NCBI GenBank assembly: GCA_965200605.1
Contig: CBDATW010000002.1
Location: forward strand, 310,001 to 374,000
Origin: CBDATW01 sp965200605
GTDB taxonomy: Bacteria; Bacillota_I; Bacilli_A; CBDATW01
Reading direction: 5' to 3'
DNA: 64,000 nucleotides
Position numbers and translations under genes: made by a program. This document shows, piece by piece, positions 44,151-53,524 of this stretch. The stretch's first letter is position 1. Each line of letters begins with the position of its first letter. The notes beneath the pieces are model-generated. The model made no database searches and had not been told where the DNA came from. It was given only the letters and a program-made list of their open reading frames with translations.

Positions 44151-45011
44151 TTATTTTGTCTTATTAAATATTTTTTCTAATTCTTTTTTGTTAAATGTTT
44201 TAATTTCAGAGCAATATTGACACTTGATTTGACAACTTCCTTCTTTAAGGAGTTCTTTTTTATCTTTATCATTTAAAGTAAGTATTGCACTTTTCATCTT
44301 ATTGATATCACAAGAGCAATTAAATTCAATTTTACTTTTATCTTTTATTTTAAAACCAGGAATTAATTCTTCTAAAATTTCATTGTGTGATCTTAAAGAA
44401 AATTTTTGTGAAAAATCTTTTGTTTGTTTAATAATTTCTTCAATATCAGTAATATCTGATTCATTATGGCCAGGTAAAAGTTGAAACAAAATTGCACCTG
44501 ATGAAACAACGCCATTTTCTTTATCTAAAAGGCAGGCAGACATAATTGCTGTTTTTGTTTGTTCTGATTGATAAAAATAGTGAGTGAATTCTTGGGTGAT
44601 TGATCCATCAATTATTTCTAATTGTGCAGTAAATGGTTCTTTTATTTGAAGGTCTTTAATAATCTTTAATGTACCAGATTTACCAACTGCTTTATCTATA
44701 GATAATTTACCTGTTTTATTGTCTTTTAAATCAACAGAAGGATTGGCTACATAGCCTCTAATATTTCCTTTGCTATCAGATTCAGCCATTATTGTTCCAA
44801 GTGGTCCGCCTCCATTTAAAATAGAAACAACTTTTTGTTTACCTTTTAACATTTTACCCATAATAGCAGTTATTGTTAAAGAATAAGATAAAGCCATTGT
44901 TGCTACTGGTCACAAGTTATGTCTTTTAGTTGCTTCTAATAGTGAATTGGTAGTAGTTGCAACATAAATTCTTATATTATCCTTAATTGCAATTGTGATA
45001 TGGTCATTCAT
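44151..45011 (-). CDS. hslO: 33 kDa chaperonin Hsp33 (redox-regulated)
   Basis: 286 residues. Start MNDHITIAIKDNIRIYVATT, then GPLGTIMAESDSKGNIRGYV and the C-terminal zinc switch FNCSCDINKMKSAILTLNDK with CQIKCQYCSEIKTFNKKEL (CxC...CxxC). It becomes a holdase on oxidation. Cotranscribed with gpsA and lysS. Confidence 0.95.
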
Positions 45012-45030
45012 AGTGAATATATTTTACCAT

Positions 45031-45066
45031 AAAGAAAAGTAAGTTAAATTAAACCTACTTTTCTTT
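45031..45066. terminator. bidirectional intrinsic terminator
   Basis: AAAGAAAAGTA (45031-45041) pairs with TACTTTTCTTT (45056-45066). It divides the housekeeping block from the accessory island. Confidence 0.75.
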
Positions 45067-45149
45067 ATCTAAAATTTTTGTTGTTAGAGATGTAAAATTA
45101 TAAATGCCTAGAGTTTATTTTCTATGCTTATTTTAACTCTCTTTATATT

Positions 45150-45278
45150 TTATCCTTGATATTTATCATTATTAGGATTTTGTTGGTCTGCATTGTTGTC
45201 CCTATCAGGTTTGTGTTTTGGATTGTTAGGATTTTTAACATCTCCTCTATCATTTGGATCAAAATTTAAATTAATCAT
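45150..45278 (-). CDS. hypothetical 42-residue hydrophilic peptide
   Basis: Reads MINLNFDPNDRGDVKNPNNP, then KHKPDRDNNADQQNPNNDKY and QG. Nearly all residues are Asn, Asp, Pro, Lys or Gln. A near-perfect ribosome site AAAGGAGGTGA stands 4 nt before the ATG; the same sequence precedes the second HNH gene. It follows HNH gene A by 15 nt, so it may be part of its unit. No family known. Confidence 0.55.
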   Translation of the reverse strand: MINLNFDPNDRGDVKNPNNPKHKPDRDNNADQQNPNNDKYQG

Positions 45279-45293
45279 AATTTCACCTCCTTT

Positions 45294-45638
45294 CTATTTT
45301 GTAATTTCGATAAAATAACCAATGGCTTTGCCATATTCATCTCTAGTATATTCTTTTATTGAAAATACTCTGTTATTTGCACGTATTTTTTTCATCTTAT
45401 TACCTTTTGCTTTATTATTTTTTCAATGCATTGGCTTTAAATTATCTATATCTTGAGATCCTTTAGGTGCATTAGGATTTTTTGGATTTCTAGGTCAAAT
45501 ATGCTCTGTATTTCAACCATATTTTCCTCTTTCGTTTCAATCATCTTTTTTTATCAGAGACCCGAAAGAATCATATCCTTGACTTTTATTGCCAAAAAAA
45601 TTATTTCAGACTTCTAAATCTTTATTAGTTGGTTTCAT
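45294..45638 (-). CDS. small HNH endonuclease-like protein A
   Basis: 114 residues with several TGA Trp codons. HNH-like core NTEHIWPRNPKNPNAPKGSQ, then DIDNLKPMHWKNNKAKGNK: His of EHIWP, the central Asn-Leu of DNL and the final H...N..K form a beta-beta-alpha metal site. N-terminal MKPTNKDLEVWNNFFGNKSQ. No RuvC or other domain, so it is not a Cas9 or IscB. A paralogue lies at 46076-46399. Possible roles: homing or phage-type nuclease. Confidence 0.72.
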
Positions 45639-45682
45639 TTAAAAACCTCTTTCCGAGATTATTAATAATATGAGAAATACAA

Positions 45683-45862
45683 TAACCTCTTTTTATTAAT
45701 TTGAGGTTAATAGCTTGTAAAACTAATACTTAATTGTATTAGGACTATTGCTCTCATTTCAATAGTCAAACTTTTAAAACAATAATAGATTGTTTTAAAG
45801 GCAGTATTTACCTCATATAATTTATATCAAAAAAATAGCCCTTTTCCAAGTACTATTTTTTT
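45683..45862. other. cluster of five adjacent hairpins
   Basis: Inverted repeats in tandem: TAACCTC/GAGGTTA (45683-45709); CTAATAC/GTATTAG (45723-45742); GACTATTG/CAATAGTC (45743-45767); a 12-bp stem with one bulge CTTTTAAAACAAT/ATTGTTTTAAAG (45771-45800); and AAAAAAATAG/CTATTTTTTT (45829-45862), which is terminator-like. There is no ORF. It lies upstream of HNH gene A on the minus strand and could be a structured leader or a small RNA with a terminator. Confidence 0.5.
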
Positions 45863-45970
45863 ATTTTGACCAAAATATTTTAATATAACTTTGCAATTTT
45901 TTTGTAATTTATAAAAATAATCCTAAATTTTATAAACATATTTTTAGATAATTCTAAATTATTAATTATT

Positions 45971-46042
45971 TTTATCCTTAATCAATTTTGATAAAGAATC
46001 CAGAATTAGTAATATTAGTAATTTTGCCTTTAACAATTGCTT
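45971..46042 (-). pseudogene. remnant of an S1-domain protein gene
   Basis: About 72 nt match the start of the S1 gene at 49503-49844. Decoded: KAIVKGKITNITNSGFFIKI then D and a stop, against KIVKGKITNITHFGFFIETD in the intact gene. The codon for Gln became TAA and the following TGA became TAA. The rest of the gene is lost. Confidence 0.65.
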
Positions 46043-46075
46043 TTTAATTAATTATATTTTTTCAAAATTTTATTT

Positions 46076-46399
46076 TTAAAATATGTGTTTACCTACTTTT
46101 TTCCCTTCTATTGTTGATGCTGGTATAATTGCAAATCTTATACCATTTACTTTGCCACGTGTTTTTTGATCTTTATCTAAATTGTTTTTACAATGCAGAG
46201 CTTCTAAATTTTCAATACCATTGTATCCCTTTTTTGATTTTGGTCATATATGATCAAATGTTCAACATTTTGTTTTTTCATCACATGTTTTTTTAGGGAC
46301 ATTGCAATAATTTTTAAATTCAACTTCTAAACCAAATCTATCCAAGCCTTTTTTCTTGTTTTTGAATTTTTTTTCTCATACTTTTTCTTTTTTTATCAC
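46076..46399 (-). CDS. small HNH endonuclease-like protein B
   Basis: 107 residues, GTG start with AAAGGAGG 9 nt upstream. Core CWTFDHIWPKSKKGYNGIEN then LEALHCKNNLDKDQKTRGKV: the same DHIWPKS ... NLE.LH..NN..K pattern as protein A. N-terminal half rich in Lys (EKKFKNKKKGLDRF). A Cys pair region (NVPKKTCDEKTKC) may bind zinc. The membrane-protein gene upstream ends 1 nt before this start. Most likely a mobile-element nuclease. Confidence 0.7.
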
Positions 46400-46400
46400 T

Positions 46401-46862
46401 TTATTTCACCTCCTTTATTACATTTTTATTTAAGTCAAAATAATTCTTTATAATTGGATGTATTATTATCACTGGTATTGAAAATAATATTGAAATGCCT
46501 GCATAGAAAAATCCTTGTCCAATTGCTAAAGTTTCTGATTTATAAATTACATATGTAATTATTGATGCAAGCGGGTATACAAGTGATCCAATTGATGCTC
46601 CAATAATTAATTTTAATCAATTTAATTTTTTGTTTTTTATTTTAGAAAACAAAGCAATAACTGCTAGATGAACTCCATTAGCCAATGATCAATGCAAAGC
46701 TAATGGTAAGCCCATTAAAAACCTTAAAATTATTGTTCCAAATGTTCCGATGAATAATGATCCTCAGATATCTTTTGAACCAAAAGCATATACTGCAACA
46801 ATCATTGTTGGTATAGCAATGAAATTTAATGCTGGAATGTAGTTAACTAGTATTAATGACAA
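46401..46862 (-). pseudogene. membrane protein gene, probably truncated at its 5' end
   Basis: The frame is open from 46868 to the stop at 46401. The first possible starts are TTG at 46862 or ATG at 46805 (134 residues). Four or five hydrophobic helices: ALNFIAIPTMIVAVYAF, SLFIGTFGTIILRFLMGLPL, IIGASIGSLVYPLASIITYV, GQGFFYAGISILFSIPVIII. The style recalls ECF substrate-binding subunits without their first helix. The CRISPR-like repeats begin just 17 nt beyond the 5' end, which suggests the gene was cut by a rearrangement. Confidence 0.5.
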
Positions 46863-46878
46863 ATCTTTTTAGTTGTTG

Positions 46879-47153
46879 GAAAGGTGTTGTTTAAGAATGT
46901 TACCATTCTTAAACAGAAGATGATGGCATAGGAATTGTTATTTTGTTATGGAATACATAAGAATGCTTTGTTTAATTAACTCAAGGTTATGGAATACATA
47001 AGAATGGTACCATTCTTAAACGGTATTGATGTCCTAGAAAGAATGTAAAATGTTATTGAATACATGAGAATGGTACAATTCTTAAACTATTTGAGAGTAT
47101 TTGAGTATTTGAGAGTAATTATTGAATACATTAGAATGGTACCATTCTTAAAC
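46879..47153 (-). CRISPR. short degenerate CRISPR-like array (36-nt repeats, 30-nt spacers)
   Basis: Repeats at 46986-47021, 47052-47087 and 47118-47153 lie exactly 66 nt apart and share 33 or more of 36 positions, separated by unrelated 30-nt spacers. A partial repeat (first 21 nt) starts at 46945, and a degenerate terminal repeat occupies 46879-46914, again 66 nt apart with a 30-nt spacer. On the minus strand the repeat begins GTTTAAGAATGGTACCATTC and ends ATAAC, the shape of type II repeats. No cas gene is in the window. Alternative: a tandem repeat of other origin. Confidence 0.72.
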
Positions 47154-47469
47154 CAAGATGTAATTGACATTGCAGATCAAGAGGTTTTGAACTATTTGAT
47201 TTTGATGAAAGATCACAAAAAATAATAAAAGACCACTTTGGAGTAAGTGAAAAAATAACAAAATAAAACAAAGGGGGAAATTTACCCCCCATACTTATAA
47301 AGCTATCAATATAATGTATTTAAATTTATATTATTTATATTTTACATACTTATTTAAATTGTAATAATTGAATTTAAAGTAAAATAAATGTAAAAAAAGT
47401 ATTCAATAATATTAAAATTATTTTTATATATTAGCTAATATATGGCTTAAAACAAGTAGGTAATTTCTG
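47154..47469. other. AT-rich region beside the array
   Basis: May hold the array leader (minus strand). A plus-strand open end reads FELFDFDERSQKIIKDHFGV then SEKITK and stops at 47267. It is followed by the hairpin GGGGG/CCCCC around 47274-47291, the only GC-rich stem here. It could be the 3' tail of a lost gene. The rest (47295-47469) shows nothing recognisable. Confidence 0.35.
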
Positions 47470-47494
47470 TTTTTTTTTTTTTTATAAAAAAGTA

Positions 47495-47522
47495 TTGACA
47501 AAGGTTTTTTTATTGTTATATT
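47495..47522 (+). promoter_or_regulatory. promoter of the repeat-protein gene, downstream of a T14 tract
   Basis: TTGACA (47495-47500), a 16-nt spacer and TATATT (47517-47522), about 50 nt before the ATG. A T14 run at 47470-47483 lies just upstream of the -35 box. Confidence 0.7.
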
Positions 47523-47572
47523 ATCAATTGACTTATTTTTATAAGTTAAAGAAAAAAACAAAGAAATTAAAC

Positions 47573-49285
47573 ATGAAAAAATTATTTACAACATTAACTT
47601 TAACAACTTTAACCGCATTAAATAGCAGTGTTAATAACATTAAAATAAAAACAAATAAAACCTATGCATTTAATGGCACTTTTGAGCCATTAATTCATAA
47701 TTCAAACAAACCAAAAATTTTTGATCTTCAAAAAACTAAAAACATTCAATTACCAAATGAATATATTAAAATAAGATCAAAAAATGTAAAGGCTATTGAT
47801 AAAGAATGGGAAGAGAAAAGACAGACTTTATTTAGACAAGTTCAAAATGGAAACATAGATGAATCTGTTTACTTTGATATGCAACAAAAATTATTAGTTG
47901 CTTATGCAAATGCAAAAGAAAGTGCTAAAAAAACGTCTATTTCACCACTTGAAGTACTTCCTTCAAATAGAGAACAAAGCTTAATAGATCCTAGAGGAAG
48001 AAGCTTAATAGATCCTAGAGGAAGAAGCTTGATAAATAATGAAGAAAAAAGCAATACTGAAGAAAAAAGAACAAGAAAAACAAGAAGAAGAAATAAGAAC
48101 AAGAAGAGTAGAAGAAAAATTTCTTCAAGAAAAGGGAGAAACTTAGAAGTAGTTTCTCCAAAAACAAGAAAGAAAAACAAGAAAAAGAAGGATAGAAATA
48201 CACTTTCTTCAAAAAGAAGAATAAGTTCAACAGACTCAAAAAGAAGCTCAATAAATGTTTATGAACCAAAAACTGATGTTCCTACTACAAAACAAACTTC
48301 ATCTTATGAATCAAAATTAAATGATCCTATTTTGAGTGAATTTAAAGAAAGTGTTAAAAAAACGCCTATTTCACAAATTGAAGTGCCTTCTTCAACAGAA
48401 GAAAAAAGCAATGTTTATGAACCAAAAACTGATGCTCTTACTACAAAACAAACTTCATCTTATGAATCAAAATTAAATGATCCTATTGTGAGTGAATTTA
48501 AAGAAAGTGTTAAAAAAACGCCTATTTCACAAATTGAAGTGCCTTCTTCAACAGAAGAAAAAAGCAATGTTTATGAACCAAAAACTGATGCTCTTACTAC
48601 AAAACAAACTTCATCTTATGAATCAAAATCAAATGATCTTATCGTTAATGAATTTAATAAAATCAAAACTTACCTAAATAGTCAAAACTTAATGGCTTAT
48701 ACTAAATATAAAATAGCAGAGGAATTTAATTTTATTAATTTAATTAAGAAAAAAATATATACCGATATTGGGGACGTTGCTAGTGATTATGATCTTGTTC
48801 TAGCAGATAGCAATATTGAAAAAATTACACTAAATGATTTAGATAAAATAAAAGAATTTGCTAGAACTCAGGAAAAAGGACGTATTCATTATTTTAACAA
48901 TATTAAAGGTGGTCTTGAATGAAGAAAAGAATATATGGAAGAGAGTTTTAGGCAAAGTGTCATTGCTGCAAAAAAAAAGGTTGCTGCATCCCGAAACTTT
49001 GCTGCAAAAGAAAGTCGTTCAATTTTTGATAATAGTAATAAATATAAAAACATTCAAGTCGTTAAATCAATAATTCATTATGTTGAAGCTGAAATTTTAC
49101 TTGCTAAATTTAATTTAGATTTAACAAAAATTAAAGAATTAGAAGAAGAAAGAAATATTTTAAATGAAAAGCTTAATCAAATGAGAGCTGAATATGAAAA
49201 AACTTGAAGTGGTTGATTTTGATTAAAATTTAAACAACATGTTCTTGAAAGAGAAATTGTAAGAGAAATTAGAGAAATTATCTAA
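47573..49285 (+). CDS. secreted or surface protein with 52-residue tandem repeats
   Basis: 570 residues. Start at MKKLFTTLTLTTLTALNSSV, a signal-like N-terminus without a lipobox Cys; the frame is open further upstream, but that part overlaps the promoter. Residues 110-140 hold SLIDPRG repeats, then a strongly basic stretch (RKTRRRNKNKKSRRKISSRK). A 52-residue unit (YEPKTDALTTKQTSSYESKL ... EVPSSTEEKSN) follows in two full and one partial copy. The C-terminal 190 residues are helical and coiled-coil-like (IKELEEERNILNEKLNQMRA). No family known; adhesin or cytoskeletal roles are only guesses. Two or more TGA Trp near the end. Confidence 0.8.
48255..48650 (+). repeat. 156-bp in-frame tandem repeat
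   Basis: Units start at 48255, 48411 and 48567, exactly 156 bp (52 codons) apart; the third is partial. Copies 1 and 2 differ at a few bases only. An older half-copy (ESAKKTSISPLEVLPSN) lies upstream around 47917-47970. Confidence 0.9.
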
Positions 49286-49315
49286 TTTATTAAAAATATT
49301 ATAATTTTTATATAT

Positions 49316-49348
49316 TCATAATTTACACTAGTAAATTATGATTTTTTT
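49316..49348 (+). terminator. terminator of the repeat-protein gene
   Basis: TCATAATTTAC (49316-49326), loop ACTA, GTAAATTATGA (49331-49341), then seven T. Confidence 0.85.
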
Positions 49349-49502
49349 TATCAATATGCAAACAAAGTTTTATTGTTGTTTGTTTTTTATAGAATTTACT
49401 TTTTTGCATTTAACTATTTGTAATATTTAATAATTTATTTTTTGATAAAAAATAATGTAGTTTAGTAAATACTATGTTTATTTTTCTACTACCATTTATT
49501 GT

Positions 49503-49844
49503 TTAATCTTTTTCTATTTTATCTAAAGTATCTTTAATATGAACTTGCAAATTATTTTGCAATTTATCAAAGTCTTCTTTTGAATTAAATGTTTTTTGTT
49601 CTAAAGCAATATTATTTGCTTGTTTATAAGAACAGCTTAGCTGTTTTTTCTCTTCATCAACACTTAATATTAAAACTTCAACATCTTGACCTTTATCAAA
49701 GTAATCTTCAATGTTATAAACATATTTTTCAGATACCTCTGAAATATGAATTAATCCTTTTCATCCTTGATCGGTTTCAATAAAAAAACCAAAATGAGTG
49801 ATATTGGTAATTTTACCTTTAACAATTTTTCCTGCACTATACAT
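49503..49844 (-). CDS. S1 RNA-binding domain protein
   Basis: 113 residues. S1 fold: MYSAGKIVKGKITNITHFGF, FIETDQGWKGLIHISEVSEK, then GQDVEVLILSVDEEKKQLSC. The Trp is a TGA codon. The C-terminal 30 residues are charged and helical. Similar small S1 proteins (YugI/GSP13-like) bind ribosomes or RNA. AAGGAG precedes the ATG. A decayed copy of its 5' end lies at 45971-46042. Confidence 0.85.
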
Positions 49845-49894
49845 ATAATCTCCTTAATTGATTATAACATTATAAAATCAAAAATAACTTTTAT

Positions 49895-52822
49895 TTAATG
49901 TGAATCTTCTGCTAGTTTTTGAGCTTCTGACAAGTTAACAGATACTAGTTTTGAAACTCCTTGCTCCTGCATAGTAATTCCATAAATGTTATCACATTTC
50001 TGCATTGTTCCAGAACGATGAGTAATAACAATAAATTGAGTTTTTTCTGAAAAATCATGTAGGTAATCTCCAAATCTTTCAATATTAACTTGATCAAGAG
50101 GTGCCTCTACTTCATCAAGTACAACAAGAGGCAAAGGATTAACTTTTAAAATAGCAAATAGCACTGAAAGAGCTATTAGTGACTTTTCTCCTCCTGAAAA
50201 TAAATTTAGGTTAGTAATTGATTTTCCTGGTGGCTTAACATTAATCTCTATTCCAGATTCTAAAATGTTAGCTGAATCACTATATGCAAGTGAGGCTGAA
50301 CCACCTCCAAATAATCTAGTAAAGGTTGATTGAAGTTCTTGATTGATCTTTTTGAATGTTTCATCAAAATCTTTAGTCATTTTTTTATCCATATCAGAAA
50401 TAACTCCTGTTATTGAATCTTTGGCAGATGATAATTCTTCATGTTGATTTTTTAAAGTTAGATATCTTTCTTCAATTTCAATAAATTGTTCAACTGCTTC
50501 AACATTAACATATCCAAGAGCATTTAGTTTGGATTTGGTTTCATTGACAATATCACGATAAGAATCTAAATTAGAAAAATCATTATATTTTTCCTTGGCA
50601 AATTCAAATGTTAATTTATATTCAGTCAATAAACGATTAGAATTATTTTCTAATTTAATTTCTTCTTTAGATATTAAAAGCTCTAAATTATGAACAATAT
50701 TTTGTAATCCTTGGATTTCATTACTTTTATCTTTAACAATATTATCAAATTCTTTTATATTAACTAATAAATCATTTTTTTGTTCATTTAAAGCCTTTAT
50801 TTCATCTCTAATGAATTGAAGTTGATTAACTTGTTTTTTATATTCAACAAGGGCTTCTTGACTATCTCCTGATTGATTAGTTCAATCTTCTCCTGTTAAT
50901 TGTTTATATTCACTTGATAATAAAATAATTTTTGAACTTAATGCTTCAACTAATGAATTTGATTTTAATTCCTTGGAATTTAAAATATTTATATCATTTC
51001 TTGTCTTATCAATTTGATTGTTAGTTGATTCAACTTTCAATTGCAATGACTTTCTTTTAACATTTGCATCATCTAGCTTACTTTCAATCATTTCAAGTAG
51101 GGCTTTAAGATTCTCTTTTGATTTAACTGGTGTGGCATGTCCTCCAGTGATTGAACCACCTACATTGATGATTTGACCATCAAGAGTAACGATTCTAAAT
51201 CTTTTTTCTGTATAAGTTGCTATTTCATTAGCTGAAACAATATCTTGAGCTACTAAAATATTTCCCAGTACAAAGTTAACTGCAACTTCAATATTTGAGT
51301 CATATTTAATAAATTCATTCATCATTCCTACGTAACCACTTGATTGTTGAGCAGCTATTATGGCTTCTGAATGAATTGATTTTTCTTTTAAACCATTTAA
51401 TGGTAATAGGGTTGCTCTACCTGATTTATTATTTTTTAAAAATTTAATTATTTTGTTTGAATCTTCTTTAGTTTTTACAATCAAAGAGTGATTTTGTTTA
51501 CCAAATGCAGATGCCAATGCTAATTCATATCCTTCTTGAGGTAAAATTAACTCTTGGACAAGGCCAAATAATCCAGGAAATAGATCTTTTGCATTTATAA
51601 CTGATTGAACACCATAAGGAAAATTGGAGTTTCTTATCAAATTATTTTCACTTAGCTGTTTTTGAACATTTAGTTTGTTAATTTCAGTATCATTTTGGAA
51701 TAGAAAATCTTCAAGCTGTTTTTTAGTTTCATAAAGTATTTTTAAATTTTCTTTATTTAGATCAATGTCTTCACTAATTTTTTTGTGTTTTTCTTTATTG
51801 ATTTTATTTTCTTCAACAATATTTGGAATTAATTTTTTAAGTTGTAAAATTCTATTTGGTTTATCTTCTGCTTTGATTAATTCATTTTTTTGATATTCAA
51901 TAATGCTTTCTAACTTTAAGGTGTTATCTGCCTGAGATGAAATTTCAATTAAATCTAATTGAAGCTTATTAATTCTTAAGTCAAGTTCATACATTGCATC
52001 TTTTTTTGAGTCTAATTGAGTTGTTTTTTGATCTAAAATAGATTTTTTTTGTTCTAATTCTTCATTTTTACTTTTAATTTCATTATTTGCTTGGTCAAAT
52101 ATTTTTTGTGATTCTAAAATATCATAAACAATTAAAGTTACTTCTTTATCTTGAAGTTCATTTCTAAGGGTAATGTATTCTTTTGCTTTATTTGCTTGTT
52201 TTTTAAGAGGTTTGTATTGTTTTTCTAATTCAAAAAGAATATCAGCTACTCTTTCAAGATTACTTTCTGTTCTTTGCAATTTTCTAACTGATTTAATTTT
52301 ACGTTTCTTATATTTTGAAACATTGGCAGCTTCTTCAAAAATTACTCTTCTATCTTCTGGTTTAGATTCTGCAAAAGAAGAAACAGTTCCCTGAGAAATT
52401 AATCCAAGTGATCCTTTGCCAAGTCCGCTATCCATAATTAATTCTTGAACATCTCTTAGTCTTACATCTTCTTGATTTATAAAATAATAGTTTGCACCAT
52501 CACCACGATAAAGTCTTCTTGTTATTTCAACTTGATCAAAATCCATATTAATTTTTTTATCAGAATTATCAAATAAAAGTTTTACTTCAGCATAATTAGT
52601 TGCTTTTCTGTTTTGAGAACCTGAAAAAATAACATCATTCATAGTTTTACCACGCAGATTTTTAGGTGATTGTTCTCCAAAAACTCATTTAATTGCATCA
52701 GCAATATTTGATTTACCACAACCATTTGGACCAACAACACCAGTTATTTTTTCTGGAAAATTAATAATAGTTTGATCAGCAAATGATTTAAATCCTTTTG
52801 TAGTTATGGTCAATAATTTCAT
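49895..52822 (-). CDS. smc: chromosome segregation protein SMC
   Basis: 975 residues, somewhat short for SMC (about 1,180). Head: Walker A VVGPNGCGKSNIADAIKW, then DSGLGKGSLGLISQGTVSSF. Long coiled coils flank a hinge near residues 390-540 (GYELALASAFGKQNHSLIVK ... VGGSITGGHATPVKSKENLK). The C-terminal head has LFSGGEKSLIALSVLFAI and Walker B LPLVVLDEVEAPLDQVN. It condenses and organises the chromosome. ScpA and ScpB are not in the window. Follows rnc, as in Bacillus. Confidence 0.96.
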
Positions 52823-52851
52823 AGTATTCTCTTAACAATAATTATATCAAA

Positions 52852-52874
52852 AAAATAAGACATAGTCTTATTTT
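52852..52874 (-). terminator. hairpin overlapping the rnc stop
   Basis: AAAATAAGAC (52852-52861) and GTCTTATTTT (52865-52874) around ATA, followed on the minus strand by T-rich DNA. It could partly uncouple smc from rnc. Confidence 0.6.
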
Positions 52875-53524
52875 GTCATTTTAGATAAAGCATTTTGTGC
52901 TGCTGTAATTTCTGCTTTTTGTTTAGTTTTTCCAAAACCTGAACCAAGAGTTATTTTATCCAATATAACTTTGGAATGAAATTGATTATTTATCGGTTCA
53001 TCATTTGTTATATATTCAAGATGACTAGATGAATCTAATTGAACTTTTTCTTGTAAGACTGTTTTGGGAGATTTTAAAATATCAGGATCATTTATTGTTT
53101 GATCAACTAGTTTAAAAACAGTAGCATCTAAAACAACATCAATGACTTTATGTTGATTGTCTAAAAATAGGGCTCCAATAAATGATTCAAAAATATCTGC
53201 ATATAATTTTTCTGATTTATTATCATTTGAATTTCCTGTTTTTAAAAAATCAAGTAATCCAAGTTGTTTAGAAAATTGACTTAAGGCATTATTACCTACT
53301 GCATTTTTTCTAATCAGTGTCATCATTCCCTCATCATGATCTGCATTTTGCATGTAAATATATTCTGTTACTTTTTGGTTTAATACACTATCACCAAGTC
53401 ATTCAATACGTTCATAATCTAATTGTGAAGAATTGTTTTCATTATTAAAAGATTTATGAGTAAAAGCTTGCTCATAAATTTCTTTATTATTGGGAATAAT
53501 ATTAAATTCTTTTCAAATTTTCAT
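52868..53524 (-). CDS. rnc: ribonuclease III
   Basis: 218 residues. Catalytic signature in YERIEWLGDSVLNQKVTEYI (W by TGA), then the Glu/Asp region YADIFESFIGALFLDNQHK. The C-terminal double-stranded-RNA-binding domain starts near KTVLQEKVQLDSSSHLEYIT and ends AEITAAQNALSKM. It processes rRNA and structured mRNAs. ATG overlaps the plsX stop. Confidence 0.95.

Noticed and set aside
45294..46399. HNH proteins as parts of a Cas9 or IscB
   Set aside because: Each is only 107-114 residues with its own start and stop; no RuvC motif or bridge helix is visible nearby.
46889..46914. Terminal palindrome as a tracrRNA anti-repeat
   Set aside because: It keeps the 66-nt phase of the array and a 30-nt spacer, so it is more simply a degenerate end repeat. 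The repeat is palindromic, which makes any anti-repeat claim unreliable by eye.
46986..47267. The 66-nt repeats read as a coding tandem repeat (22-residue unit with NGTILK)
   Set aside because: One frame is open over two units, but a TAG occurs in the third, there is no start, and the intervening 30 nt are unrelated between units, which fits spacers better than a protein repeat.
47495..47572. Earlier ATG start for the repeat protein
   Set aside because: The 26 extra codons overlap the TTGACA and TATATT promoter, so they cannot be in the transcript from it.
47902..48269. Minus-strand Leu/Phe-rich ORFs that look like membrane proteins
   Set aside because: They are the complement of the Lys/Arg-rich block of the repeat protein and have no start signals.
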